Assembly: GCA_947623735.1 (NCBI GenBank) | Contig: CANQHE010000011.1 | Location: forward strand, 1 to 33,048 | Direction: 5' to 3' | DNA: 33,048 bases | DNA from: an uncultured Bacilli bacterium | GTDB taxonomy: Bacteria; Bacillota_I; Bacilli_A; RF39; UBA660 | Shown: positions 1 to 6,941 of the stretch, one piece after another | How the letters are laid out: every line of letters starts with the position of its first letter | How positions within the stretch are numbered: the stretch's first letter is position 1 | Program-made: the position numbers and the translations under genes | The notes under the pieces: generated by a model | What the model was told of the DNA's origin: nothing | What the model saw: only the letters and a program-made list of their open reading frames with translations | Databases searched by the model: none

Positions 1-24
1 CAATATAAGTATATCAAAAAAATA

Positions 25-44
25 AGAATTCCGAAAGGAATTCT
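25..44 (+). terminator. Perfect 8-bp hairpin with GAAA tetraloop, probable 3' end of an upstream transcript
   Basis: AGAATTCC-GAAA-GGAATTCT; the T-tract is weak. Confidence 0.4.
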
Positions 45-152
45 ACTTTATGAAAAATTTATTTTTCATTTTTCTTGAGATAAATTTGGGTTTAATATTT
101 ATAATTTAATATTATTTTAAAAATTAATTAAACATTTATTTAACTATTCTAC

Positions 153-182
153 TTGACATTGAAGTGTTAAGTACATTATAAT
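153..182 (+). promoter_or_regulatory. SigmaA-type promoter for the 210..986 gene
   Basis: TTGACA (153-158), 18 bp spacer, TATAAT (177-182); RBS AAGGAG follows. Confidence 0.7.
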
Positions 183-209
183 TATACTGTAAAGATAAGG
201 AGAAGAAAG

Positions 210-986
210 ATGAATAGTTTAAATGAATTATTACAAGAACTTGGAATATCGAAGGTTAGATTAGCAAAATATTTAAGCGTTTCTAGGCAAATGGTTTATA
301 ACTATTTAGAACTTGAAGATATTAATAAGTGGCCAAAGGAAAAAAAGATTTTGCTTCTTAAATTACTCGATATTGAAGATGGTGATGAAGCAACAATTAG
401 TAAAATTAAAATTACCACGGATTATTTAATGGCAGTAGAAAATAGACTTAATCAAGGAGTTAAAAACTCTAGTGATATGGATAATTATTTTGATTTAAAA
501 GGATTAAATAAAGAAGAACAGATGATTATTGCCGATATTACTTATTTACTTAAAGAAAAGCTTTTAGAAGAGAATAAAAAGGAAGAAAATAAACATGCAA
601 TTATTTATTTATATCATATGTTACAATCAATGGATAATGTTCCAGAAATAAAATATATTTTAGGATATATGTCGAAGACAACTGGTTTTATTAATCCTGA
701 GGAATATGCTTTTGATGAAGAACATCAGTTTATTTTTGAAGGAATACTTTATTCCGCATTAACTCTTTATAATAATGGAGGTGCAAGTAAAAGTAAACTT
801 CAAGAAAGTCATAAGCGATTCGTTCAAGAAATAGAACAAAAAAATGAAGAAAAGTTAAGTAGAACCCAACAACTTAATACAATTAAAATACAAGCTTTAA
901 GAGAACTTGGTTATAACCAAATAAATGAACAAAATGCTGCCGAAGTATTTGAAAAAATTGCCGAAATTCAATCAAGAAAAGTATAG
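210..986 (+). CDS. Helix-turn-helix DNA-binding protein
   Basis: N-terminal HTH (LLQELGISKVRLAKYLSVSRQMVYNYL); RBS AAGGAG upstream. Confidence 0.6.
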   Translation: MNSLNELLQELGISKVRLAKYLSVSRQMVYNYLELEDINKWPKEKKILLLKLLDIEDGDEATISKIKITTDYLMAVENRLNQGVKNSSDMDNYFDLKGLNKEEQMIIADITYLLKEKLLEENKKEENKHAIIYLYHMLQSMDNVPEIKYILGYMSKTTGFINPEEYAFDEEHQFIFEGILYSALTLYNNGGASKSKLQESHKRFVQEIEQKNEEKLSRTQQLNTIKIQALRELGYNQINEQNAAEVFEKIAEIQSRKV

Positions 987-994
987 TTAGTTAA

Positions 995-1816
995 ATGAAA
1001 AAGAAAAATATTATAATTTTAGCAGTAGTTTGTATTATTTTTGGTATCGTTTTAATGACAGTTTTAATTGGGGATAAAAAATTAGATTTAAATGATGAAA
1101 GAGTGGGGGAGTTATACGAATATTTAGGAGAAGTTGATGTATATCATTGTGGAGGTTTAAATACTTACAGTGATAATGTAGTTACAAAGAGTGATATTAA
1201 TAATACTAATCTTTTATGTATGGCTTATTATAACTTAGATGGTGAAAAGCTCAAAACAGATAAAGTTAGTAGTAATGGTACTAATGATAGTAATGTTAAA
1301 GTTTGTAAGATTGGGGAAAATGCAACTTTGACAGCGAATGAAGAGACAGGAGAATGTAATTTTGTTACCGTTAGTAAGACCGATTTAAATAAATCTTTTC
1401 ATAGTATTTATGGTGAAGATATTAGTGATTATGAGACTTTTTACATTACGAATGATGATGCTTGCTATTTAGAAGGGGATACATATTATTGTGGAGCAGC
1501 AGAGACATTTACTTATTCTTTAGCACCAGAAGCTGATGTTTATCGGTTACTTAATAAAGCGACACAAACCCATAGTGGTGATATAATTATTTATGATTAT
1601 TATTTAAAAATTTCTGATAACAAGTGTTATTTATCAGCCACAACAGGGGAGATGGATGAAGATTGTACAACAGCTTTAGGAAAATTTAAGAATGGGTTTG
1701 ATAATGCTAGTGAAGATGAGAAATCTGACTTTATGAGAAAATATGCAAAATTATATAAGCATACATTTGATAAAGATAATGAAGAATATCACTGGATAAA
1801 GAGTGAGCAAAAATAA
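995..1816 (+). CDS. Membrane-anchored hypothetical extracytoplasmic protein
   Basis: N-terminal TM segment (IIILAVVCIIFGIVLMTVLIG), Cys-containing soluble remainder. Confidence 0.5.
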   Translation: MKKKNIIILAVVCIIFGIVLMTVLIGDKKLDLNDERVGELYEYLGEVDVYHCGGLNTYSDNVVTKSDINNTNLLCMAYYNLDGEKLKTDKVSSNGTNDSNVKVCKIGENATLTANEETGECNFVTVSKTDLNKSFHSIYGEDISDYETFYITNDDACYLEGDTYYCGAAETFTYSLAPEADVYRLLNKATQTHSGDIIIYDYYLKISDNKCYLSATTGEMDEDCTTALGKFKNGFDNASEDEKSDFMRKYAKLYKHTFDKDNEEYHWIKSEQK

Positions 1817-1860
1817 AAGCCCCTTTTGATAGTGATAAAAATTTAAGTACCCTTTTAATT

Positions 1861-1893
1861 AAGAATTAAGTTTATTATTTAATTCTTTTTTAT
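1861..1893 (+). terminator. Rho-independent terminator
   Basis: AAGAATTAA...TTAATTCTT stem followed by a T-rich tract. Confidence 0.65.
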
Positions 1894-2143
1894 TTGTTAT
1901 TTATTATAACCTTATTTATATATATAATAATGATATATACGCGTGTTTTAACCTTATTTTAATTTATAATAAGGTTATATTATAGGTGCATAATTTTTTA
2001 ATATGGTTTAAAAATTATTTATTAATTTAAATTAGTTTAAAAAATAAATCATCAGGGATAATATAGCTTAAATAACTAATCTTTATAAGTTTATTTATAT
2101 TAGTTTTTTAGATGTTTTTATAGATTATTTTGGTTAATTTTAT

Positions 2144-2171
2144 ATTTCGTAAAATATATATTATGTCAACT
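2144..2171 (+). other. dif-like Xer site, left junction of the inovirus-like element
   Basis: ATTTCGTAAAA-TATATA-TTATGTCAACT matches 24 of 28 positions of the recalled B. subtilis dif (ACTTCCTAGAATATATATTATGTAAACT). Confidence 0.8.
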
Positions 2172-2726
2172 TTGCTTTGAAAAATAAATATTATGTTCTT
2201 TAATAATTTCATTAAATATTCCACCCGCTCGCCTGTATACGTCCCACATCCCAACACTTGCACAATATTTTGAAAAATTAGTACAATACAAATAACCATT
2301 ATAATTTTCAATATACTCTATAAGTTCGAACACTTTTTCGTTTTCGTCCTTATTTGCTTTCGATATTTCTCGTACTAATTTTTGTTTTAATGTTCCATGT
2401 ACATTTTCAATATCATATTGAAATTTATTTTCTTCGTTAAAATGTATTAAATATTCTAGTGCGTTTTCAAGAGACCTACAACGCTGAATGTAATTCAAAG
2501 ATATATTTAATTCTTTAGCTAGTGCAGTATTATATTTTGCACTTGTAAAGGATAGTATAACATGAGTGTGAGATTTTTTTATATTCCCCTTCTCGTCTTT
2601 ATCTTTATCATGAATAATATAGGCATAATCATAATTTAATTTAATAAATTCTAACGCACTATGGTGCGTTTTATCCTCGTCTGGATATAAAAGTATACAA
2701 AACTTCCTCGTTTTAAATGTTTCCAT
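2166..2726 (-). CDS. Rolling-circle replication initiator, Rep_2/pMV158 RepB-like (HUH)
   Basis: METFKTRKFCILLYPDED...YIIHDKDKDEKGNIKKSHTHVILSF (HxH motif)...ALEYLIHFNEENKFQYDIENVHG; RBS AAAGG before ATG at 2726. The track's N-terminal extension to 2885 runs through the hairpin region. Confidence 0.85.
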   Translation of the reverse strand: METFKTRKFCILLYPDEDKTHHSALEFIKLNYDYAYIIHDKDKDEKGNIKKSHTHVILSFTSAKYNTALAKELNISLNYIQRCRSLENALEYLIHFNEENKFQYDIENVHGTLKQKLVREISKANKDENEKVFELIEYIENYNGYLYCTNFSKYCASVGMWDVYRRAGGIFNEIIKEHNIYFSKQS

Positions 2727-2751
2727 AAAAAATACCTTTCTTTTTTGGAAC

Positions 2752-2794
2752 TTGGAACACAGGTTGCTTAGTCGTAGTATGCAACCTGTTCCAA
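2752..2794 (-). other. Candidate double-strand origin (dso) hairpin with pMV158-type nick sequence
   Basis: TTGGAAC(AC)AGGTTGC / GCAACCTGTTCCAA stem; 13-nt loop contains TACTACGAC on the - strand (complement of 2771-2779). Confidence 0.8.
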
Positions 2795-2798
2795 AAAG

Positions 2799-2877
2799 GG
2801 CGATATATCGCCATGGGCAGTCTTGCCCAAACCTAGAACAATGTTCGTGTGCGTGTCTCGTAAAGAGACCAACGCAC
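2799..2877 (-). other. Cluster of further hairpins; candidate packaging signal and/or single-strand origin
   Basis: GGCGATATATCGCC (2799-2812), TGGGCA-GTCT-TGCCCA (2814-2829), GAACA-A-TGTTC (2836-2846), GTGCGTGTCTC-GTAAA-GAGAC(CA)ACGCAC (2849-2877). Confidence 0.7.
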
Positions 2878-2884
2878 CCAAACA

Positions 2885-3535
2885 TTAACCAGTTTTTATT
2901 TGTTCGAAAGTATCATAAGAATTTGCAACAGATAAATTGCACTTACTAATAGTTGTCTCTATTATAGGAGCTATATACTCGTTATCTTCTTGAGACCACT
3001 TCATTTGTTCAGCATCGTACATATCTTTTTTAAGTATACCTATACCTAATATATTAAATATTTTACACTCTATTTGATACCTACAATATCTACGAAGTGT
3101 TATATTAATTTCTAACCACTCTTGAGCAGTTGTAATGAAGATAATACGTCTTTTCCTCATTTGTGATAAAAAGTCTAAAACTTCAGATGTCATTTTAGAA
3201 GACTTTGTTAAAGCAGTGAATATCTCGTCATAGAATATGATACAATCAGTTTTATCTCTTAACTTTAATAAATTATCAAAACCATTAAAATAAGTGTATT
3301 TTATACCCCTTAAAGTCGATATATTAGAATAGATTGGAACATCTTTCTGATTAAGTAGAAACTCAACCGCAGAGTATGTCTTACCACTTCCCTGTTTACC
3401 ACAATAACAATAAACTCCAAACCTTCCTCGTTTTGGTGCAAAGCCCTTTTTGAAGAAAGTTTTTATCTTTATTCTTACGTGTCTAAAATTGATTAATAAT
3501 GCTATTATTATAGCAATTCCTAATATTAAAAACAT
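2885..3535 (-). CDS. Zot/pI-like inovirus morphogenesis ATPase
   Basis: N-terminal TM; Walker A GKQGSGKTYSA; Walker B-like CIIFYDEIFTAL; SQMRKRRIIFITTAQEW. Confidence 0.85.
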   Translation of the reverse strand: MFLILGIAIIIALLINFRHVRIKIKTFFKKGFAPKRGRFGVYCYCGKQGSGKTYSAVEFLLNQKDVPIYSNISTLRGIKYTYFNGFDNLLKLRDKTDCIIFYDEIFTALTKSSKMTSEVLDFLSQMRKRRIIFITTAQEWLEINITLRRYCRYQIECKIFNILGIGILKKDMYDAEQMKWSQEDNEYIAPIIETTISKCNLSVANSYDTFEQIKTG

Positions 3536-3549
3536 AAAATAATCTCCTT

Positions 3550-3849
3550 CTATAATTTTAATGCTTTATACCAATTAATAGCTTGCTTCATACTAGATAC
3601 TAAAATAGGAACACTTAACTTAAAAGTATAATACATTACTATTAAACTAAGTGCAGTGCTAGATAAACCAGTCAAACTTACTACAAAACCTAAAACATTA
3701 CCGACTAAGCCAAACATTTTACCTACAGAACTCAATGCAACAGATAAATCAGGTAAAAAGTTGCTTATAAGTAAATCAATAGGTGCTAAAACTACATTAA
3801 CTAAACTAATTATTACATTAAAAATACCTGTTATTAGAGCATTAATCAC
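3550..3849 (-). CDS. Multi-TM small protein, candidate inovirus minor coat (pVI-like)
   Basis: 99 aa, very hydrophobic, between pIII-like and pI-like genes as in Ff order. Confidence 0.6.
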   Translation of the reverse strand: MINALITGIFNVIISLVNVVLAPIDLLISNFLPDLSVALSSVGKMFGLVGNVLGFVVSLTGLSSTALSLIVMYYTFKLSVPILVSSMKQAINWYKALKL

Positions 3850-4925
3850 AATTCCAACACCTCCACGTTATCACTATCAGCATTTTTAAAGCCTTTTACC
3901 ATGGCGAATAAATTTACACATATCCAGTATGCTATCATACCTGTAGTAATTGTTTGGTATATGTCTAATAAATCGCCAAAAAATTCATTATATACACTAG
4001 TCATACATGGGAGTGTAACATCAGTATTTACAAATGGTATAGGCAATTTTAAAGGTGTACAGGAATTAGAAGTAATACCTTTTATTAATTCTAAAGGCAT
4101 TGTTATAATATCACTTAAGCCGTAATCTTTATCGTCAAAATCACTAAAGAAACCACCGGCGGAACCTTCAGCACCAGAAGTATCAGTACTAGTAATGCTA
4201 TCGTTTAAATCATCTAATTTATCATTAGTCTTTTTTTGCTCTTCGTTTAACTCTTCAGTTTGTTGGATAATAGTATCTTGTACACTACCAGTAGAAGAAG
4301 AATAAATACTAATATCTACTCCAAAGTAAAAATGAGGTTTAGTAAGAACACTATCAGCTCCAGACTTAAAGTAAATCGTAAGAGGTAAATATATGTTAAA
4401 TGTAGTATCAGCATTAGAGCTTAATTGAGAACTATCGTAATTACAAACAAATGATGTAAAACTAATCGTATTAGCCTCATCTGTAACACCAGTAGGCAAA
4501 CTTATAGCAGAACATTGACCCCAAGCTCCATTTATTTGCATACTAGCACTTGCATAATAACCCATATCACTAGCTACCATAAAAGCAATACTATCTCGAC
4601 CCTGTAAAAGATTAGTGGGTATAGTAATCTGACTTAATGACCAAAAAGCAGAAGTAGGTGTAAATAAACCTTCGGGATATTGTAATTGAAAAAAGCCTAA
4701 TCTAAATTTACGTGTAGTAAAATTATCACTATATGTAACATCGCCACTTTTAGAAGAACTTAAAATAAATTTTTTTGTACCATACTTATCTAAACGATAA
4801 CTTATATTATCAGTTGCGTGAACATTAGCAATTCCTAAAAAATTAGATAATAAGCATATTAATATAGCAATGGTAATATAAGCTAAAACACGTCCAATAG
4901 TCCTAAAATAAGATTTCTTTATCAT
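3846..4925 (-). CDS. Candidate adsorption (pIII-like) minor coat protein
   Basis: N-terminal signal peptide (..LGIANVHA/TDN), large extracytoplasmic region, polar linker (EELNEEQKKTNDKLDDLNDS), C-terminal TM; position upstream of pVI/pI-like genes. Confidence 0.65.
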   Translation of the reverse strand: MIKKSYFRTIGRVLAYITIAILICLLSNFLGIANVHATDNISYRLDKYGTKKFILSSSKSGDVTYSDNFTTRKFRLGFFQLQYPEGLFTPTSAFWSLSQITIPTNLLQGRDSIAFMVASDMGYYASASMQINGAWGQCSAISLPTGVTDEANTISFTSFVCNYDSSQLSSNADTTFNIYLPLTIYFKSGADSVLTKPHFYFGVDISIYSSSTGSVQDTIIQQTEELNEEQKKTNDKLDDLNDSITSTDTSGAEGSAGGFFSDFDDKDYGLSDIITMPLELIKGITSNSCTPLKLPIPFVNTDVTLPCMTSVYNEFFGDLLDIYQTITTGMIAYWICVNLFAMVKGFKNADSDNVEVLEL

Positions 4926-5257
4926 AAAGCACCTCGTTTAAAGATACGGCTAAATATTTTTAAAGGAATTAAAATTCCAAAAATAACAATTATGGTAAAT
5001 ATTAATAGAATTTTATCAAAGTCAAGACGATAGTAAAAGTCGTCAGTAACCACATTTGAAGATAAACAAACGGGCAAAGTGGTATATTGACTAAATGACT
5101 GAGTACCATCGCGGTAAATATAATCACTATTGATATAATAATCTCTATAATTAATATTTGTATTATTTCGGGGTATCGTTTCATAAGCTCTTATAATATC
5201 CTCACTTTGAACTACAAAACATTTATAATTTGTAATATCGGGCATATATATTTTCAT
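4922..5257 (-). CDS. Small protein with C-terminal TM, inovirus-like element
   Basis: 111 aa, C-terminal TM plus basic tail (FTIIVIFGILIPLKIFSRIFKRG); translationally coupled to 359-aa gene. Confidence 0.5.
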   Translation of the reverse strand: MKIYMPDITNYKCFVVQSEDIIRAYETIPRNNTNINYRDYYINSDYIYRDGTQSFSQYTTLPVCLSSNVVTDDFYYRLDFDKILLIFTIIVIFGILIPLKIFSRIFKRGAL

Positions 5258-5291
5258 TATTCAAAGTCCTTTCTATATAATTTACATTCCC

Positions 5292-5332
5292 AAAATTGTG
5301 AATCACATTGTATAATTGTGAATCGCAATTTT
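5292..5332 (-). terminator. Hairpin/tandem quasi-palindrome between coat and adsorption genes; candidate central terminator or operator
   Basis: AAAATTGTGAATCACA (5292-5307) and TGTGAATCGCAATTTT (5317-5332): 14 of 16 positions pair. Confidence 0.45.
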
Positions 5333-5351
5333 ATATATTCAATTAATTTTT

Positions 5352-5465
5352 TCATTTTCTCCCAAAAAGAAGCATACCGATAAAGTCAAATAGTATATAT
5401 AATGCTATTAAACCAGGTAATAATGTAATTAATTGTTGTAATAATGTTATAGTTATATCAAACAT
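5352..5465 (-). CDS. 37-aa single-TM protein, candidate small minor coat (pVII/pIX-like); absent from the ORF track
   Basis: MFDITITLLQQLITLLPGLIALYILFDFIGMLLFGRK; RBS GAAAGGAT upstream. Confidence 0.65.
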   Translation of the reverse strand: MFDITITLLQQLITLLPGLIALYILFDFIGMLLFGRK

Positions 5466-5516
5466 ATTTCTTTATCCTTTCTAAATAAAATAGAGGTTGT
5501 TTCCAACCCCCACTTA

Positions 5517-5711
5517 CTAAATATTAGCCTTACCTTTAGCAGCCCCTTTTACGACTTTACGTAAAACTTTGTAACCGAATGCAAAACCTATCATTATGAT
5601 AATGAACGGCATTATTTCAGCAACAGTACCGAAAAGCCCACTTGAGGTAATACCAGAGGTTAAACTTGATACAATATCAGTCATACCTTTTGCGGCAGCA
5701 ACACCTTCCAT
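5517..5711 (-). CDS. Candidate inovirus major coat protein (pVIII-like)
   Basis: 64 aa: N-terminal amphipathic part, TM IMPFIIIMIGFAFGYKVL, basic C-terminus RKVVKGAAKGKAN; strong RBS AAAGGAG. Confidence 0.75.
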   Translation of the reverse strand: MEGVAAAKGMTDIVSSLTSGITSSGLFGTVAEIMPFIIIMIGFAFGYKVLRKVVKGAAKGKANI

Positions 5712-5730
5712 GCCACCAGTCTCCTTTCTT

Positions 5731-5931
5731 TTATTGCGACCTATAATAGTAATAATTATTTACTATAACTCTAGGTTGTCGCCTAAACTTATTGATTATT
5801 TGCCTTTTTATCATTAATTTACGATAATAAGTATTAAATAATCTCTTTGCAATTATTGGTGGATAATATTTATTATTAAACTTATGATATATTGCTATAA
5901 TTAGCCAATTAGTATGTATATATTCCCCCAA
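5731..5931 (-). CDS. Small basic hypothetical protein (TTG start)
   Basis: 66-aa ORF in the co-directional phage operon; Arg/Lys/Tyr-rich. Confidence 0.35.
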   Translation of the reverse strand: MGEYIHTNWLIIAIYHKFNNKYYPPIIAKRLFNTYYRKLMIKRQIINKFRRQPRVIVNNYYYYRSQ

Positions 5932-6002
5932 TTTTCTATTATTAATTGCAACTCCTCTATATATTAATCGTTTTTGTTTAACATCATAATATACAAGAGT
6001 TA

Positions 6003-6287
6003 TTATTCCGACAGAGTGTCGTTTTCTATACTTGAAAACTTTGCTCGGTAGTTTTTTTTATCAACCTTCTTGTAAAGTAATTCAACATTACATATCTTCC
6101 CAACATATTTTTTTATAATGTTGTAATTTTCAACTTTTCCAGTTATTTCCTCTAATAAATAACCTATAAAGTTGCTATCTTCCGTAGCTTGGTGTCCTAT
6201 CGTTGTTACGCAATATGAGACAAGCTCCCCTGTTTTGTCGTTTGTAAACTCGTGTTTTGAAGTGTTTAACACTAATACTTTTTCCAT
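6003..6287 (-). CDS. Candidate ssDNA-binding protein (pV-like), first gene of the phage operon
   Basis: 94 aa, beta-rich pattern with GELVSYCVTTIG and VGKICNVELLYKK; position upstream of coat genes. Function from size, pattern and synteny only. Confidence 0.45.
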   Translation of the reverse strand: MEKVLVLNTSKHEFTNDKTGELVSYCVTTIGHQATEDSNFIGYLLEEITGKVENYNIIKKYVGKICNVELLYKKVDKKNYRAKFSSIENDTLSE

Positions 6288-6318
6288 ATTTTTTTCCTCT
6301 TTCTATGTACGACATCTA

Positions 6319-6419
6319 TGCCGTAATATAAATATATCATAATAAAATAAATAAGTCAAGAGAAATTTACGGCACCCCTGACGTTGTCAAAATGCAAAAA
6401 TCATGTCATAATTGCCGTA
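6319..6419. promoter_or_regulatory. Divergent promoter region with three TGCCGTA operator-like motifs
   Basis: TGCCGTAA (6319-6326), TTACGGCA (6367-6374, exact inverted copy), TGCCGTA (6413-6419). - strand promoter TTGACT-17-TATATT; + strand promoter TTGTCA-17-CATAAT. Confidence 0.75.
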
Positions 6420-6420
6420 G

Positions 6421-6624
6421 GTGAAAGAAATGTTTAAAGAATATAGAGAAGAAAAAAAATATACTCAAGAAAAAGTTGCAGAACTTACAGGACTTGATAT
6501 AAGAACAATACAAAGAATAGAAAATGGAGAGACTAAACCTACATTAGAAAATGTAAAAAAATTAATTAAAGCTTTAGAGATTAAAGATAGTGATATTTTA
6601 GAGTATTTAAAAAAAGACAATTAA
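6421..6624 (+). CDS. XRE-family HTH repressor of the inovirus-like element (GTG 6421 or ATG 6430 start)
   Basis: MKEMFKEYREEKKYTQEKVAELTGLDIRTIQRIENGETKPTLENVKKLIKAL. Confidence 0.85.
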   Translation: MKEMFKEYREEKKYTQEKVAELTGLDIRTIQRIENGETKPTLENVKKLIKALEIKDSDILEYLKKDN

Positions 6625-6652
6625 TGTCTTTTTTGTATATATTATGTTAACT
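6625..6652 (+). other. dif-like Xer site, right junction of the inovirus-like element
   Basis: TGTCTTTTTTG-TATATA-TTATGTTAACT: intact centre and XerD arm, degenerate XerC arm. Confidence 0.75.
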
Positions 6653-6941
6653 TGCTTCTGAGAAAATATTTTATAAGTTTATTATTATTCTTCCCTTTGC
6701 TTCTCTATTTATCTTTTAGAGATACTTTGGAAATTATCTTTTTAAGAATAATTAAATGTGATTATTTTTATTATTTATTTTTTTACGAACATTTATACTT
6801 CTTTAATTATTACTTTTAAGTTTTTAGGGGCTTTTAATAAATAGCTCTCCCCTATTTCTCTATAATTATTCGGGGGGAGATATATAAATATAAAAAATAG
6901 TTTAAATATTTAAAAATATTGGATTTTATGGTATGCTATAG

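Larger units (their letters stand above)
2155..6641 (-). mobile_element. Integrated inovirus-like (filamentous phage) genome, ~4.48 kb, integrated at dif
   Basis: Rep, hairpin intergenic region, Zot-like ATPase, pVI-like, pIII-like, small coat proteins and divergent XRE repressor, bounded by two dif-like sites; no internal integrase. Confidence 0.87.

Noticed and set aside
2727-2885. N-terminal 53-residue extension of the Rep ORF
   Set aside because: Encoded by the hairpin cluster (dso/packaging region); a well-placed RBS and ATG exist at 2726.
2752-2949. 65-aa + strand ORF in the track
   Set aside because: Composed of the hairpin-rich intergenic region and the 3' end of the Zot-like gene; no protein-like features.
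5002-5184. 60-aa - strand ORF inside the 111-aa gene
   Set aside because: Out-of-frame overlap with a better-supported gene; hydrophobic composition arises from AT-rich sequence.
1814-6836. 10-bp inverted match TAAAAGCCCC / GGGGCTTTTA flanking the phage region, considered as element ends
   Set aside because: Too short and outside the dif-like junctions, which explain the boundaries better; probably chance or terminator remnants.
6842-6885. CTCTCCCC...GGGGGGAGA hairpin before the DUF2726 gene
   Set aside because: Clear hairpin but no T-tract and no recognisable riboswitch features; left uninterpreted.
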